Part shown: piece after piece, positions 1 through 6,172 of the stretch
Position numbering within the stretch: the first letter of the stretch is position 1
How the letters are laid out: each line of letters opens with the position of its first letter
Source: VRUE01 sp036379955
Lineage (GTDB): Bacteria; Actinomycetota; Thermoleophilia; Solirubrobacterales; 70-9
Length of the DNA: 8,445 nucleotides
Assembly: GCA_036379955.1 (NCBI GenBank)
Contig: DASVFR010000057.1
Coordinates: forward strand, 1 to 8,445
Direction: 5' to 3'
The notes under the pieces: generated by a model
The model's input: the letters and a program-made list of their open reading frames with translations, nothing else
Database searches by the model: none
Told to the model about the DNA's origin: nothing
Position numbers and translations under genes: made by a program

Positions 1-1090
1 CGAGGCCTTCGATCGCAGCGATTGAATCTCCGAGCGGGGTCTCGCGCTCCCGGGCGATCACGACGGCGAACGCGGCGACGTTCATGAAGAGGTAGACCAT
101 CAGGTAGAAGACCACGCTCTTGGTACCGAGGTCGCTCGCGACGACGACGCCCGCCAGGATGTAGCCGGCCTGCGCGACGCCTGACCAGGCAAGCATCCGC
201 TTCAGCGAGCGCTGCCCGATGGCGCCGATGTTCCCGACGATGATCGAGATCGCCGCGAGGGCGGCCATTGCGGTGTCCCAGTCGTCCACGGCGGGAAGGA
301 GCGCCACGTTGAAGAACCGCAGCAGGATTGCGAACGCCGCCGCCTTGGTCGCCACGGCCATGAAGGTGGTGACCGGTGTTGGCGCGCCCTGATAGACGTC
401 GGGCGTCCACTGGTGGAACGGAGCGACCGATGCCTTGAAGGCGAGACCGGTCAAGGAGAGACCGATTCCGACGAGCAGCAGCGGGTCGCCCAAAACGTCG
501 CCGCGCATCCCCGACGCGATTCCCGGGAAGTCCGTCGAACCGGATGCGCCATAGACGAATGCAAGCCCATACAGCAGGGTCGCCGAGCCGAGCGAGCCGA
601 CGATCAGGTACTTGAGCCCCGACTCGAGCGATTTCTCCCGCCCCATGTTGGCGGCGCAGAGGATGTAGAGCGGGATCGAGAGCGTCTCGATCGCGACGAA
701 GAAGGTGACCAGATTGGTGGCTTGGGCGAGCAGCGTCATGCCCAGTACCGAGCCCAGCAGCAGCGCGTGGTACTCGCCTGAGCCGGCCTGCTCGGTGGCG
801 GGCTCGCCGATCGAGAGGAGGACGGCGCAGGCGGCGGTGAGGATTGCGATCAGCGAGATCGAGATCGCCAGGTCGTCGAGGCGCAGGGCGCCGGCGATCA
901 GGTCGGTCGGGTCGTTCCACTGCCAGATCAGCAGGCCGGCGGTGGCGCCAAGGGTGACGAGGATCAGGAGTGGGGCGGTCCGTTGGAACGGTTTGAAGAC
1001 CGCGCTTAGGAGGACGACGCAGAGGCCGGCGGTGAGGGCCAGGATCGGCGAGAGCGCGGCGTAGTCGATGTGCGGGGCGTTGAAATTCAT
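1..1090 (-). CDS. nuoN: NADH-quinone oxidoreductase subunit N (ND2 homologue), 3' end outside window
   Basis: NuoN is the proximal antiporter-like pump, next to NuoK. I translated it by hand from the ATG at 1090: MNFNAPHIDYAALSPILALT onward, 363 codons without a stop to the left edge. About 120-140 residues are therefore missing compared with the usual 480-500. Pump residues match E. coli NuoN numbering with an offset of two: E135 (FFVAIETLSIPLYIL), K160 (SGLKYLIVGSLGSA), K219 (LAFKASVAPFHQWTPDVYQGAPTPVT) and K249 (VATKAAAF). SLKRMLAWSGVAQAGYIL follows, as in the family. The start overlaps the nuoM stop (ATGA), and no SD is visible, so it is probably translated by coupling. The TM12 lysine lies outside the window. 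The visible part has no frameshift. Confidence 0.96.
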   Translation of the reverse strand, partial: MNFNAPHIDYAALSPILALTAGLCVVLLSAVFKPFQRTAPLLILVTLGATAGLLIWQWNDPTDLIAGALRLDDLAISISLIAILTAACAVLLSIGEPATEQAGSGEYHALLLGSVLGMTLLAQATNLVTFFVAIETLSIPLYILCAANMGREKSLESGLKYLIVGSLGSATLLYGLAFVYGASGSTDFPGIASGMRGDVLGDPLLLVGIGLSLTGLAFKASVAPFHQWTPDVYQGAPTPVTTFMAVATKAAAFAILLRFFNVALLPAVDDWDTAMAALAAISIIVGNIGAIGQRSLKRMLAWSGVAQAGYILAGVVVASDLGTKSVVFYLMVYLFMNVAAFAVVIARERETPLGDSIAAIEGL

Positions 1091-2682
1091 CGTTGTGCGG
1101 AGAGTTCGTAGGTGCGGGCGTCGTTTACACCGGGGCATTGGTCGCTTGCTTCGGCGTTGGTGGTCGAGTGACCACCGAGGGTGGTGAACGTCGAACTGCC
1201 GACGAAGACGGGGCCGCACGCTGCTGCGACCGCCTGCTTTGCGGACTCGTTCGTCCGCTTCAAGATCAGCTGCGGGTAGAGGGCCAGGCCGAGGATGCAG
1301 AGGACCAGCGGGACGAGGACTACGCCGTCGCGCAGTCCGATCTCTCGCGACGTGACCCCGCTGGTCAACCGGTTGTGCATCGTGCGCTGATAGAGCCTGA
1401 GCGCGTAGTAGGCGGACATTGCCACGCCGGTGATCGCGACGATCGCAAAGACGATCTTGGAGTCGAAGAGGCCGTTGAGGATGTAGAACTCGCCGACGAA
1501 GTTGGCGGAGCCTGGCATTGCCAGTGTCGCCAGCGTGACGATTAGGAAGAGTGCTGCCAGGACTGGGGCGCGCATCGCCATGCCGCCCATCTCACGCAGG
1601 TCCTCGGTGCCGGAGCGCTCGGCGAGGATCGCCACGATGACGAAGAGGGGCGCGACGACGAGGCCGTGGTTGACCATCTGCAGCACCGCGCCGTCGGAGG
1701 CGTCGGCGCGCAGGGCGAAGATGCCGGCGGTGATGAAGCCGAGCTGGGCGACCGAGGAGTAGCCGGCGACGAGGCGCATGTTGGTCTGGGTGAAGGCCAT
1801 CACCGAGCCGTAGAGGATCGAGGCCAGGGCGATCACCAGGATCACTTCCTGGAATTCGACCGTGGCGCTGGGGAAGAGAGGCAGGACGACGCGCAGGAAG
1901 CCGTAGGCGCCGACCTTGGCCAGCACACCGGAGAAGACCGCCAGGGCCGGCAACGGCGCCGCCCGGTAGGCGTCGGGCATCCAGCCGTGCAGGAGGAAGG
2001 CCGGCATCTTGACCAGGAAGGCGGCGGCGAAGAACCAGAAGATCCAGCGCTGGCTGCCCTCGGCGATCGGGTGCTTGGCGAGCTCGGCGATCGAGAAGGT
2101 GAGGTGGTGATCGCCGTTCTGGGCGGCGATGATCGCCGTGGCGATCGCCGCGACCAGCATCAGCAGCGAGCCGATCAGCGTGTAGACGATCATCTTCAGC
2201 GTCGCCGCCGAGGCCGTCGGCCCGCCCTCGCGGTCGCTGCCCCAGGCGCCGAAGAGGAAGTAGAACGGCACCAGCATCAGGTCGAAGAAGAGGACGAAGA
2301 GCAGCAGGTCCTGGGCGACGAAGGCGCCGAGGGTGGCGGTCTCGCCGAGCAGCATCATCAGGAAGAAGAGGTGGGGCCGGACCTGCTCGCGGAAGGCGGC
2401 GAAGGCGGTGCCCGCCGTCCACAGGACCGCGGTTAGCAGGACGAGGAAGACGTTGAGGCCGTCGACGCCGAGGCTGTAGTCGACGCCGAGGCCGGGGATC
2501 CAGTTGACGTCGACGGTGTCCTGCAGGCCGGTCGCGCCGGAGTCGAAGCCGGCCAGCAGCGCGATCGCGATGCCGAGCGTCACCGCCGCGCCCAGCGTCG
2601 CCCACCAACCTGTGTAGCGCCGCGGCACGGCGAGCCCGAGGAGGCCGAAGGCGAGCGGTGTCCAGAGCAGCGAGTTGATCAT
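1087..2682 (-). CDS. nuoM: NADH-quinone oxidoreductase subunit M (ND4 homologue)
   Basis: NuoM is the middle antiporter-like pump. The protein is 531 aa with about 14 hydrophobic helices. Pump residues seen are K225 (AAAFLVKMPAFLLHGWMPDA), K256 (SGVLAKVGAYGF), H339 (VNHG) and E398 (SANFVGEFYIL), at spacings matching E. coli K234, K265, H348 and E407. The TM5 glutamate is Asp134 (FFDLMLVPFYFL), and the position of E. coli H322 is Gln313 (SSVAQLGF). Residues 475-531 form an unusually long polar tail with C489 and C516. The ATG at 2682 is chosen for the ATGA overlap with nuoL; upstream the frame stays open to 4038 only as an out-of-frame shadow of nuoL. No SD is visible, so translation is probably coupled. 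The stop overlaps the nuoN ATG (ATGA). Confidence 0.96.
   Translation of the reverse strand: MINSLLWTPLAFGLLGLAVPRRYTGWWATLGAAVTLGIAIALLAGFDSGATGLQDTVDVNWIPGLGVDYSLGVDGLNVFLVLLTAVLWTAGTAFAAFREQVRPHLFFLMMLLGETATLGAFVAQDLLLFVLFFDLMLVPFYFLFGAWGSDREGGPTASAATLKMIVYTLIGSLLMLVAAIATAIIAAQNGDHHLTFSIAELAKHPIAEGSQRWIFWFFAAAFLVKMPAFLLHGWMPDAYRAAPLPALAVFSGVLAKVGAYGFLRVVLPLFPSATVEFQEVILVIALASILYGSVMAFTQTNMRLVAGYSSVAQLGFITAGIFALRADASDGAVLQMVNHGLVVAPLFVIVAILAERSGTEDLREMGGMAMRAPVLAALFLIVTLATLAMPGSANFVGEFYILNGLFDSKIVFAIVAITGVAMSAYYALRLYQRTMHNRLTSGVTSREIGLRDGVVLVPLVLCILGLALYPQLILKRTNESAKQAVAAACGPVFVGSSTFTTLGGHSTTNAEASDQCPGVNDARTYELSAQR
1159..1185. repeat. Alternative hairpins in the nuoM 3' end
   Basis: Segment 1159-1165 (ggtggtc) is a perfect 7-bp reverse complement of 1170-1176. 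That second segment can instead pair through 1171-1176 with 1180-1185 (ggtggt). The two hairpins are mutually exclusive. They lie in the codons of the polar NuoM tail, about 70-95 bases before the nuoN start. Any effect on nuoN translation is speculative. Confidence 0.55.
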
Positions 2683-4688
2683 GAGCTGCTCAGCAGGAAG
2701 TAGAGGGCGAGGCCGGCGAAGCCGACGATCAGCAGCAGCGCGTAGCTGCGTACGAAGCCGCTCTGCACGATGCGGACGAGGCGACCGCCGCCGCCGACCA
2801 CGTCCTCGGTGCCGATCACTAGCCCGTCGACGACGACGCGCTCGAAGGTCCGGTTGGCGAAGCGGCCGATCGCTAGCGCCGGGCGCACGACGAGGAAGTC
2901 GATCGCCTCGTCGAAGTACCACTTGTTGAGGCAGAGCAGGTAGACCGGGCGCAGCCGCTCGCGGAAGAGCCGCGGCCAGTCGGGCTCGCGCACCCAGAGC
3001 AGCCAGGCGGTGGCGATTCCGAGGATCGAGATCGCGCCGCCGATCGCGAGGCCGCGCCACTCGGCGCCGACGCTCGGGTGGACCTCGCTCAGCGGCGAGT
3101 TTGCGAAGGCGGGGTCGAGGAACTTGAAGAGCACGTCGCTGACGCCGGGGACCTGGATCAGGCCGGCGAACAGCGCACCGAAGCCGAGCACGGCCATCGC
3201 CACCGCCATCGGCTTCGACTGCTCGGCGATGTGGTGGTGGGCGCCGGGGAAGCCGACCTCGGCGTCCTCCTCCTCTTCGGTCGCCGGGTTGATCGCCGGG
3301 CCGTGGAAGAGCTCGCCGCTCTCGACCAGGTGCTGGGCCTCGGGGCAGGGGTCGCCGGGCAGCACGCGGAAGACGAGGCGGAAGGTGTAGAGCGCAGTGA
3401 GGAAGGCGCCGACGTAGCCGCCGATCGCCATCCACGTGTACATCCCGCCGCGCGCCTCGGCGTAGGCGAGGATCGAGTCCTTGGAGAAGAAGCCGGAGGT
3501 GAGCGGGAAGGCGGCGAGGGCGAGCGAGCCGATCAGGAAGAGGATCGAGGTGAAGCGCATCGCCTTCCAGAAGCCGCTCATCCGGTCGATGTCCTGGCGG
3601 TTCGCCATCGCCGAGATGATCGAGCCGGCCGCCATGAAGAGCAGCGCCTTGAAGAAGGCGTGCGTCATCAGGTGGAAGAGGCCCTGCGCGTAGGCGCCGA
3701 TCGAGACGCCCATGATCATGTAACCGATCTGGCTCATCGTCGAGTAGGCGATCGCCCGCTTCAGGTCGGTCTGGGCGATCGCGATCGTCCCCGCGACGAG
3801 CAGCGTCGCGAGGCCGACGTAGGCGGCGATGTCGGCCGCGGTGGGTGCCAGCACGAAGAGCACGTGGGTACGGGCAATCAGGTAGACGCCGGCGGTCACC
3901 ATCGTCGCCGCGTGGATCAGCGAGGAGACCGGGGTCGGGCCCTCCATCGCGTCGGGCAGCCAGGTGTGGAGCGGCAGCTGCGCCGACTTGGCGAAGGCGC
4001 CGACGAGGAGCAGCAGGCAGATCGCGGTCACGGTCCACTCGTTCGTGGAGAAGACTTCCGGCGCCTTGGCGAAGACGGCGCCGTAGTCGAAGCTGCCGAG
4101 TTCGCGGAAGATCAGGAAGGCAGCGAGGACGAGGCCGATGTCGCCGACGACGTTGATCACGAAGGCCTTCATTCCCGCCTTGGTCGCCGTCTCGCGCCGG
4201 TACCAGAAGCTGATCAGCGCGTAGGAGGCAAAGCCGACGAAGGCCCAGCCGACGATCAGCAGCACGAAGTTGCCGGCGAGGACGAGCAGCAGCATCGAGA
4301 AGACGAAGAAGTTGAGGTAGCTGAAGAAGCGGTGGTAGCCCTCGTCGGAGCGCATGTAGCCGAACGAGTAGAGATGGATCAGGGTGGAGACCCCGGTGAC
4401 GACGAGAACCATGAAGGTCGAGAGCTGGTCGACGTAGATGCCGAGCTTTACGTCGAGGCCGGCGACGCCGGCGTAGTCCCAGAGCGAGGACGCGTGGTGG
4501 CGGGCGTCGGGCTCCTGGCCGAGCAGGTTGACGAGCATCGCGACACCGCAGGCGAAGGCGAGCCCGATCGAGGCGGTGCCGAGGACGCCGGCGACGCGCG
4601 CCGGGATGACCTTGAAGCTGAGTCCGATCAGGACCGAGCCGAGCAGCGGGAAGAGCAGGACCAGCCAGGCCCAGGTCGTGGCGCTCAT
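2679..4688 (-). CDS. nuoL: NADH-quinone oxidoreductase subunit L (ND5 homologue), TM5 Glu replaced
   Basis: NuoL is the distal antiporter-like proton pump of the membrane arm and has the long lateral helix. The protein is 669 aa, slightly longer than typical. Clear motifs are AFAKSAQLPLHTWLPDAMEGPTPVSSLIHAATMVTAG (K234, H259), STMSQIGYM (317-324), FHLMTHAFFKALLF (H339, H343, K347), SGFFSKD (K403, D404) and D183. C-terminal WYFDEAIDFLVVRP onward is the lateral helix and last TM anchor. The TM5 motif, usually GWExVG, reads GWAFVG (147-152), so Ala149 replaces the key glutamate; the codon is GCC. An extra acidic/His loop at 444-486 contains EEEED and HHH. The start at 4688 has an SD at 9 bases. 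The stop overlaps the nuoM ATG (ATGA). The gene is otherwise intact, so it is not a pseudogene. Confidence 0.97.
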   Translation of the reverse strand: MSATTWAWLVLLFPLLGSVLIGLSFKVIPARVAGVLGTASIGLAFACGVAMLVNLLGQEPDARHHASSLWDYAGVAGLDVKLGIYVDQLSTFMVLVVTGVSTLIHLYSFGYMRSDEGYHRFFSYLNFFVFSMLLLVLAGNFVLLIVGWAFVGFASYALISFWYRRETATKAGMKAFVINVVGDIGLVLAAFLIFRELGSFDYGAVFAKAPEVFSTNEWTVTAICLLLLVGAFAKSAQLPLHTWLPDAMEGPTPVSSLIHAATMVTAGVYLIARTHVLFVLAPTAADIAAYVGLATLLVAGTIAIAQTDLKRAIAYSTMSQIGYMIMGVSIGAYAQGLFHLMTHAFFKALLFMAAGSIISAMANRQDIDRMSGFWKAMRFTSILFLIGSLALAAFPLTSGFFSKDSILAYAEARGGMYTWMAIGGYVGAFLTALYTFRLVFRVLPGDPCPEAQHLVESGELFHGPAINPATEEEEDAEVGFPGAHHHIAEQSKPMAVAMAVLGFGALFAGLIQVPGVSDVLFKFLDPAFANSPLSEVHPSVGAEWRGLAIGGAISILGIATAWLLWVREPDWPRLFRERLRPVYLLCLNKWYFDEAIDFLVVRPALAIGRFANRTFERVVVDGLVIGTEDVVGGGGRLVRIVQSGFVRSYALLLIVGFAGLALYFLLSSS

Positions 4689-4752
4689 GACAACCGGCTC
4701 CGCTCCGCTCCCGGCGCGGAGAACCAGAGATGCACGCTTGGTCGCTCCGCGA
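4689..4752 (-). promoter_or_regulatory. nuoK-nuoL spacer with repeated GGAGC and nuoL ribosome binding site
   Basis: Three GGAG copies at 5-base spacing occur on the minus strand (4711-4708, 4706-4703, 4701-4698). The last lies 9 bases before the nuoL ATG and is the likely SD. An upstream CTCCGC (minus strand 4721-4716) can pair with GCGGAG at 4708-4703 or 4703-4698, which could mask the SD in a 6-bp hairpin. No promoter or terminator is recognisable here. The regulatory role is inference. Confidence 0.5.
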
Positions 4753-5052
4753 TCACCCGCGCAGCTCCCGCAGTGAGTCGACGTCGAGCGGCAGCTTGCG
4801 ACGGAAGATCGCGACGATCAGGCCGAGGCCGACGACTACCTCACAGGCCGCGACGACCATGACCACGATCGCGAACACCTGACCCTGCTGATTGCCGACC
4901 ATCTTGCTGAAGGCGACGAGAGCCAGGTTGCCGGCGTTGAGCATGAGCTCGAGGCAGAGCAGGATGACGATCGGGCTGCGCCGGAGGAGAATTCCCATCG
5001 CTCCGACCGCGAAGAGCAGGGAGGACAAGACCACGTACCACTCGATGTTCAC
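4753..5052 (-). CDS. nuoK: NADH-quinone oxidoreductase subunit K (ND4L homologue)
   Basis: NuoK is a three-helix membrane subunit that relays protons between the E-channel and the antiporter-like subunits. The protein is 99 aa, the standard length. The two conserved membrane glutamates are present: E35 in LLCLELMLNAGNLA and E71 in VVAACEVVVGLGLIVAIFR, matching E36 and E72 of E. coli NuoK. The start codon is GTG at 5052 and overlaps the nuoJ stop as GTGA, with a consensus SD. A 64-base gap follows before nuoL, one of only two real gaps in the cluster. The identity is certain. Confidence 0.97.
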   Translation of the reverse strand: MNIEWYVVLSSLLFAVGAMGILLRRSPIVILLCLELMLNAGNLALVAFSKMVGNQQGQVFAIVVMVVAACEVVVGLGLIVAIFRRKLPLDVDSLRELRG

Positions 5053-5558
5053 CGCGCCTCCCTCCTCGCGGCGAGGACTATGGCGCCCACTGCCGCCAGC
5101 AGCAGGAGGATCGAGGAGGCCTCGAAGGGGAGGAGGAAGCGTTCGAGGAGGAGCTTGCCGATCCCGGCGGGGTTGCCGAAGCCGGGGCCGACGTCGGCGC
5201 CATGGGTTTCGAAGGCGAGGAGCGACGAGCCGAGGACGGCTATGGACAGCTCCACGAAGAGAGCCGCGCCCAGGAGCGGCGCCAGGAACTTTTGACCCGG
5301 GATCGGGTCGAACTCCGGTTCCTCGGTCCCGCCGACGTAGGCGACCACGAAGACGTAGAGGACCATGACGGCGCCGGCGTAGACGACGACCTGGGCGGCG
5401 GCGACGAAGGCCGCGGTGAGCAGGAGGAAGAGGACGGCGAGCGAGAAGAGGTGGACGATCAGGGCGAGGACGCCGTAGAAGGGGTTGCGCAGGGCGACGA
5501 CGCCGACCGCGCCGCCGAGGGCGCCGAGCGCCGCGAGGAAGAACATCACCGCTTCCAT
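5049..5558 (-). CDS. nuoJ: NADH-quinone oxidoreductase subunit J (ND6 homologue)
   Basis: NuoJ is a small membrane subunit beside NuoH and NuoK. Its third helix undergoes the pi-bulge change linked to opening the proton path. The protein is 169 aa with five hydrophobic segments. The diagnostic third helix is AAQVVVYAGAVMVLYVFVVAY (about 54-74), including Y60 and the GAVMVL stretch. The C-terminus LLERFLLPFEASSILLLLAAVGAIVLAAR is typical. An acidic loop TEEPEFDPIPGQ follows helix 3. The start is set by the SD GGAGG and the TGATG junction with nuoI. The stop overlaps the nuoK GTG start by four bases (GTGA). The subunit looks normal and intact. Confidence 0.96.
   Translation of the reverse strand: MEAVMFFLAALGALGGAVGVVALRNPFYGVLALIVHLFSLAVLFLLLTAAFVAAAQVVVYAGAVMVLYVFVVAYVGGTEEPEFDPIPGQKFLAPLLGAALFVELSIAVLGSSLLAFETHGADVGPGFGNPAGIGKLLLERFLLPFEASSILLLLAAVGAIVLAARREAR
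5061..5066 (-). promoter_or_regulatory. Consensus ribosome binding site of nuoK
   Basis: A perfect AGGAGG (minus strand 5066-5061) lies 8 bases before the GTG start at 5052, within the 3' end of nuoJ. It is the strongest SD in the window and probably offsets the GTG start. Confidence 0.8.
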
Positions 5559-6100
5559 CACTCGCCCTCCGCTCGCAGCGGGGTGCGCTCGATCGCCTCG
5601 GCGAGCAGCATCTCCTTGGTAAAGATCAGGTCGTCGCGGTCGTAGTCGGCCATCTCGTAGTCGTGGCCCATCGTGATCGCGTCGAAGGGGCAGGCGATCT
5701 CGCAGTAGCCGCAGAAGATGCAGCGCGAGAGGTTGATCTCGTAGACGGCCGCGTAGCGCTCGCCGGCCGAGACCCGCTCGCCGGGAATGTTCTCGGCGGC
5801 GACGACGCGGATGCAGTCGGCCGGGCAGGCGGCGGCGCAGAGCGAGCAGCCGACGCACTTCTCCAGCCCGGTGTCCTCGAACTTATGAAGCTTGTGGCGG
5901 CCGCGGAAGCGCGGGTAGACGGGGGTCTTCTCCTCGGGGTACTGGATCGTCAGCGGCCCCTCGATCAGCCGCGCCATCGTCGTCTTCAGCCCGCGCAGCG
6001 TCTCGCCGAAGGCGCGGTAGGCGCCGCCGACCCCGCCGGGCTCCGGCCCCCTCTGGACCTCGACCACGTCCTGGTCCTTCAGGTACGGGAACTCAGCCAC
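5558..6100 (-). CDS. nuoI: NADH-quinone oxidoreductase subunit I, 2x[4Fe-4S] ferredoxin-type
   Basis: NuoI carries clusters N6a and N6b, which pass electrons from NuoG to the terminal cluster N2 in NuoB next to quinone. From the GTG at 6100 the product is 180 aa, the usual length. Two ferredoxin motifs are clear: C82-x2-C85-x2-C88-x3-C92-P and C127-x2-C130-x2-C133-x3-C137-P. There is an additional Cys at 96 (PADCI). The segment YPRFRGRHKLHKFEDTGLEKC before the first cluster is family-typical. The frame remains open upstream to an ATG at 6148, but those 16 residues come from the palindrome and SD region and look non-coding. The stop shares one base with the nuoJ ATG (TGATG). There are no missing ligands or truncation. 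Confidence 0.96.
   Translation of the reverse strand: MAEFPYLKDQDVVEVQRGPEPGGVGGAYRAFGETLRGLKTTMARLIEGPLTIQYPEEKTPVYPRFRGRHKLHKFEDTGLEKCVGCSLCAAACPADCIRVVAAENIPGERVSAGERYAAVYEINLSRCIFCGYCEIACPFDAITMGHDYEMADYDRDDLIFTKEMLLAEAIERTPLRAEGE
5566..5570 (-). promoter_or_regulatory. nuoJ ribosome binding site
   Basis: GGAGG on the minus strand (5570-5566) lies 7 bases before the nuoJ ATG at 5558, inside the last codons of nuoI. It supports this start over the longer open frame, which continues up to 5858 only as a shadow of nuoI. Confidence 0.75.
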
Positions 6101-6107
6101 GCCGCCC

Positions 6108-6113
6108 CCTCCC
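6108..6113 (-). promoter_or_regulatory. Ribosome binding site that fixes the nuoI start
   Basis: On the minus strand GGGAGG (6113-6108) lies 7 bases before the GTG at 6100. It continues as a G-run. This is the best SD near the gene, and it supports GTG 6100 over the in-frame ATGs at 6148 and 6115. The ATG at 6148 is the centre of the intergenic palindrome, and the one at 6115 would place the SD inside the coding sequence. Confidence 0.75.
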
Positions 6114-6124
6114 ATGCTTCCCTC

Positions 6125-6171
6125 GGGTGCAACGTCTTTTCCATGCATTGCATGTCAAACGCGTTGCACCC
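6125..6171. repeat. 47-bp two-tier palindrome between nuoH and nuoI
   Basis: Outer arms 6125-6134 (gggtgcaacg) and 6162-6171 are perfect 10-bp reverse complements. Inner arms 6142-6147 (catgca) and 6149-6154 are a perfect 6-bp pair around base 6148. Both tiers share the same centre, and three further pairs (6137-6139 with 6157-6159) lie between them, giving 19 of 23 pairs. It begins one base after the nuoH stop. On the transcribed strand no T-run follows, so it is not a classical rho-independent terminator. It could be an mRNA-processing or stability hairpin, a binding site for a dimeric regulator, or a remnant of a mobile repeat. Confidence 0.85.
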
Positions 6172-6172
6172 A

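Noticed and set aside
1592..2608. A 338-codon minus-strand frame inside nuoM
   Set aside because: It is an Arg/Pro/Ala-rich alternative frame of nuoM with no homology signal. NuoM itself is intact in the correct frame.
2683..4038. An N-terminal extension of NuoM reaching 4038
   Set aside because: This part is an Arg/Pro-rich out-of-frame reading of nuoL. The normal NuoM N-terminus begins at the ATG overlapping the nuoL stop.
2679..4688. nuoL as a decaying or duplicated antiporter (Mrp-type) because Glu is missing
   Set aside because: The lateral helix, all other pump residues and the operon position identify a true NuoL. There is no frameshift or stop, so only the single substitution is odd.
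3078..4862. A 594-codon plus-strand open frame opposite nuoL
   Set aside because: Its product is Arg/Glu/Asp/Gly-rich with no recognisable domain, and it lies antisense to the clear NuoL sequence. High GC at third positions of nuoL removes antisense stops, so it is a shadow.
6101..6148. nuoI starting at the ATG at 6148
   Set aside because: The added residues come from the intergenic palindrome and the SD itself. The GTG at 6100 has a strong SD and gives the normal 180-aa length.
6125..6171. Rho-independent terminator after nuoH
   Set aside because: The palindrome lacks a following T-run on the transcribed strand, and the same operon continues directly with nuoI.
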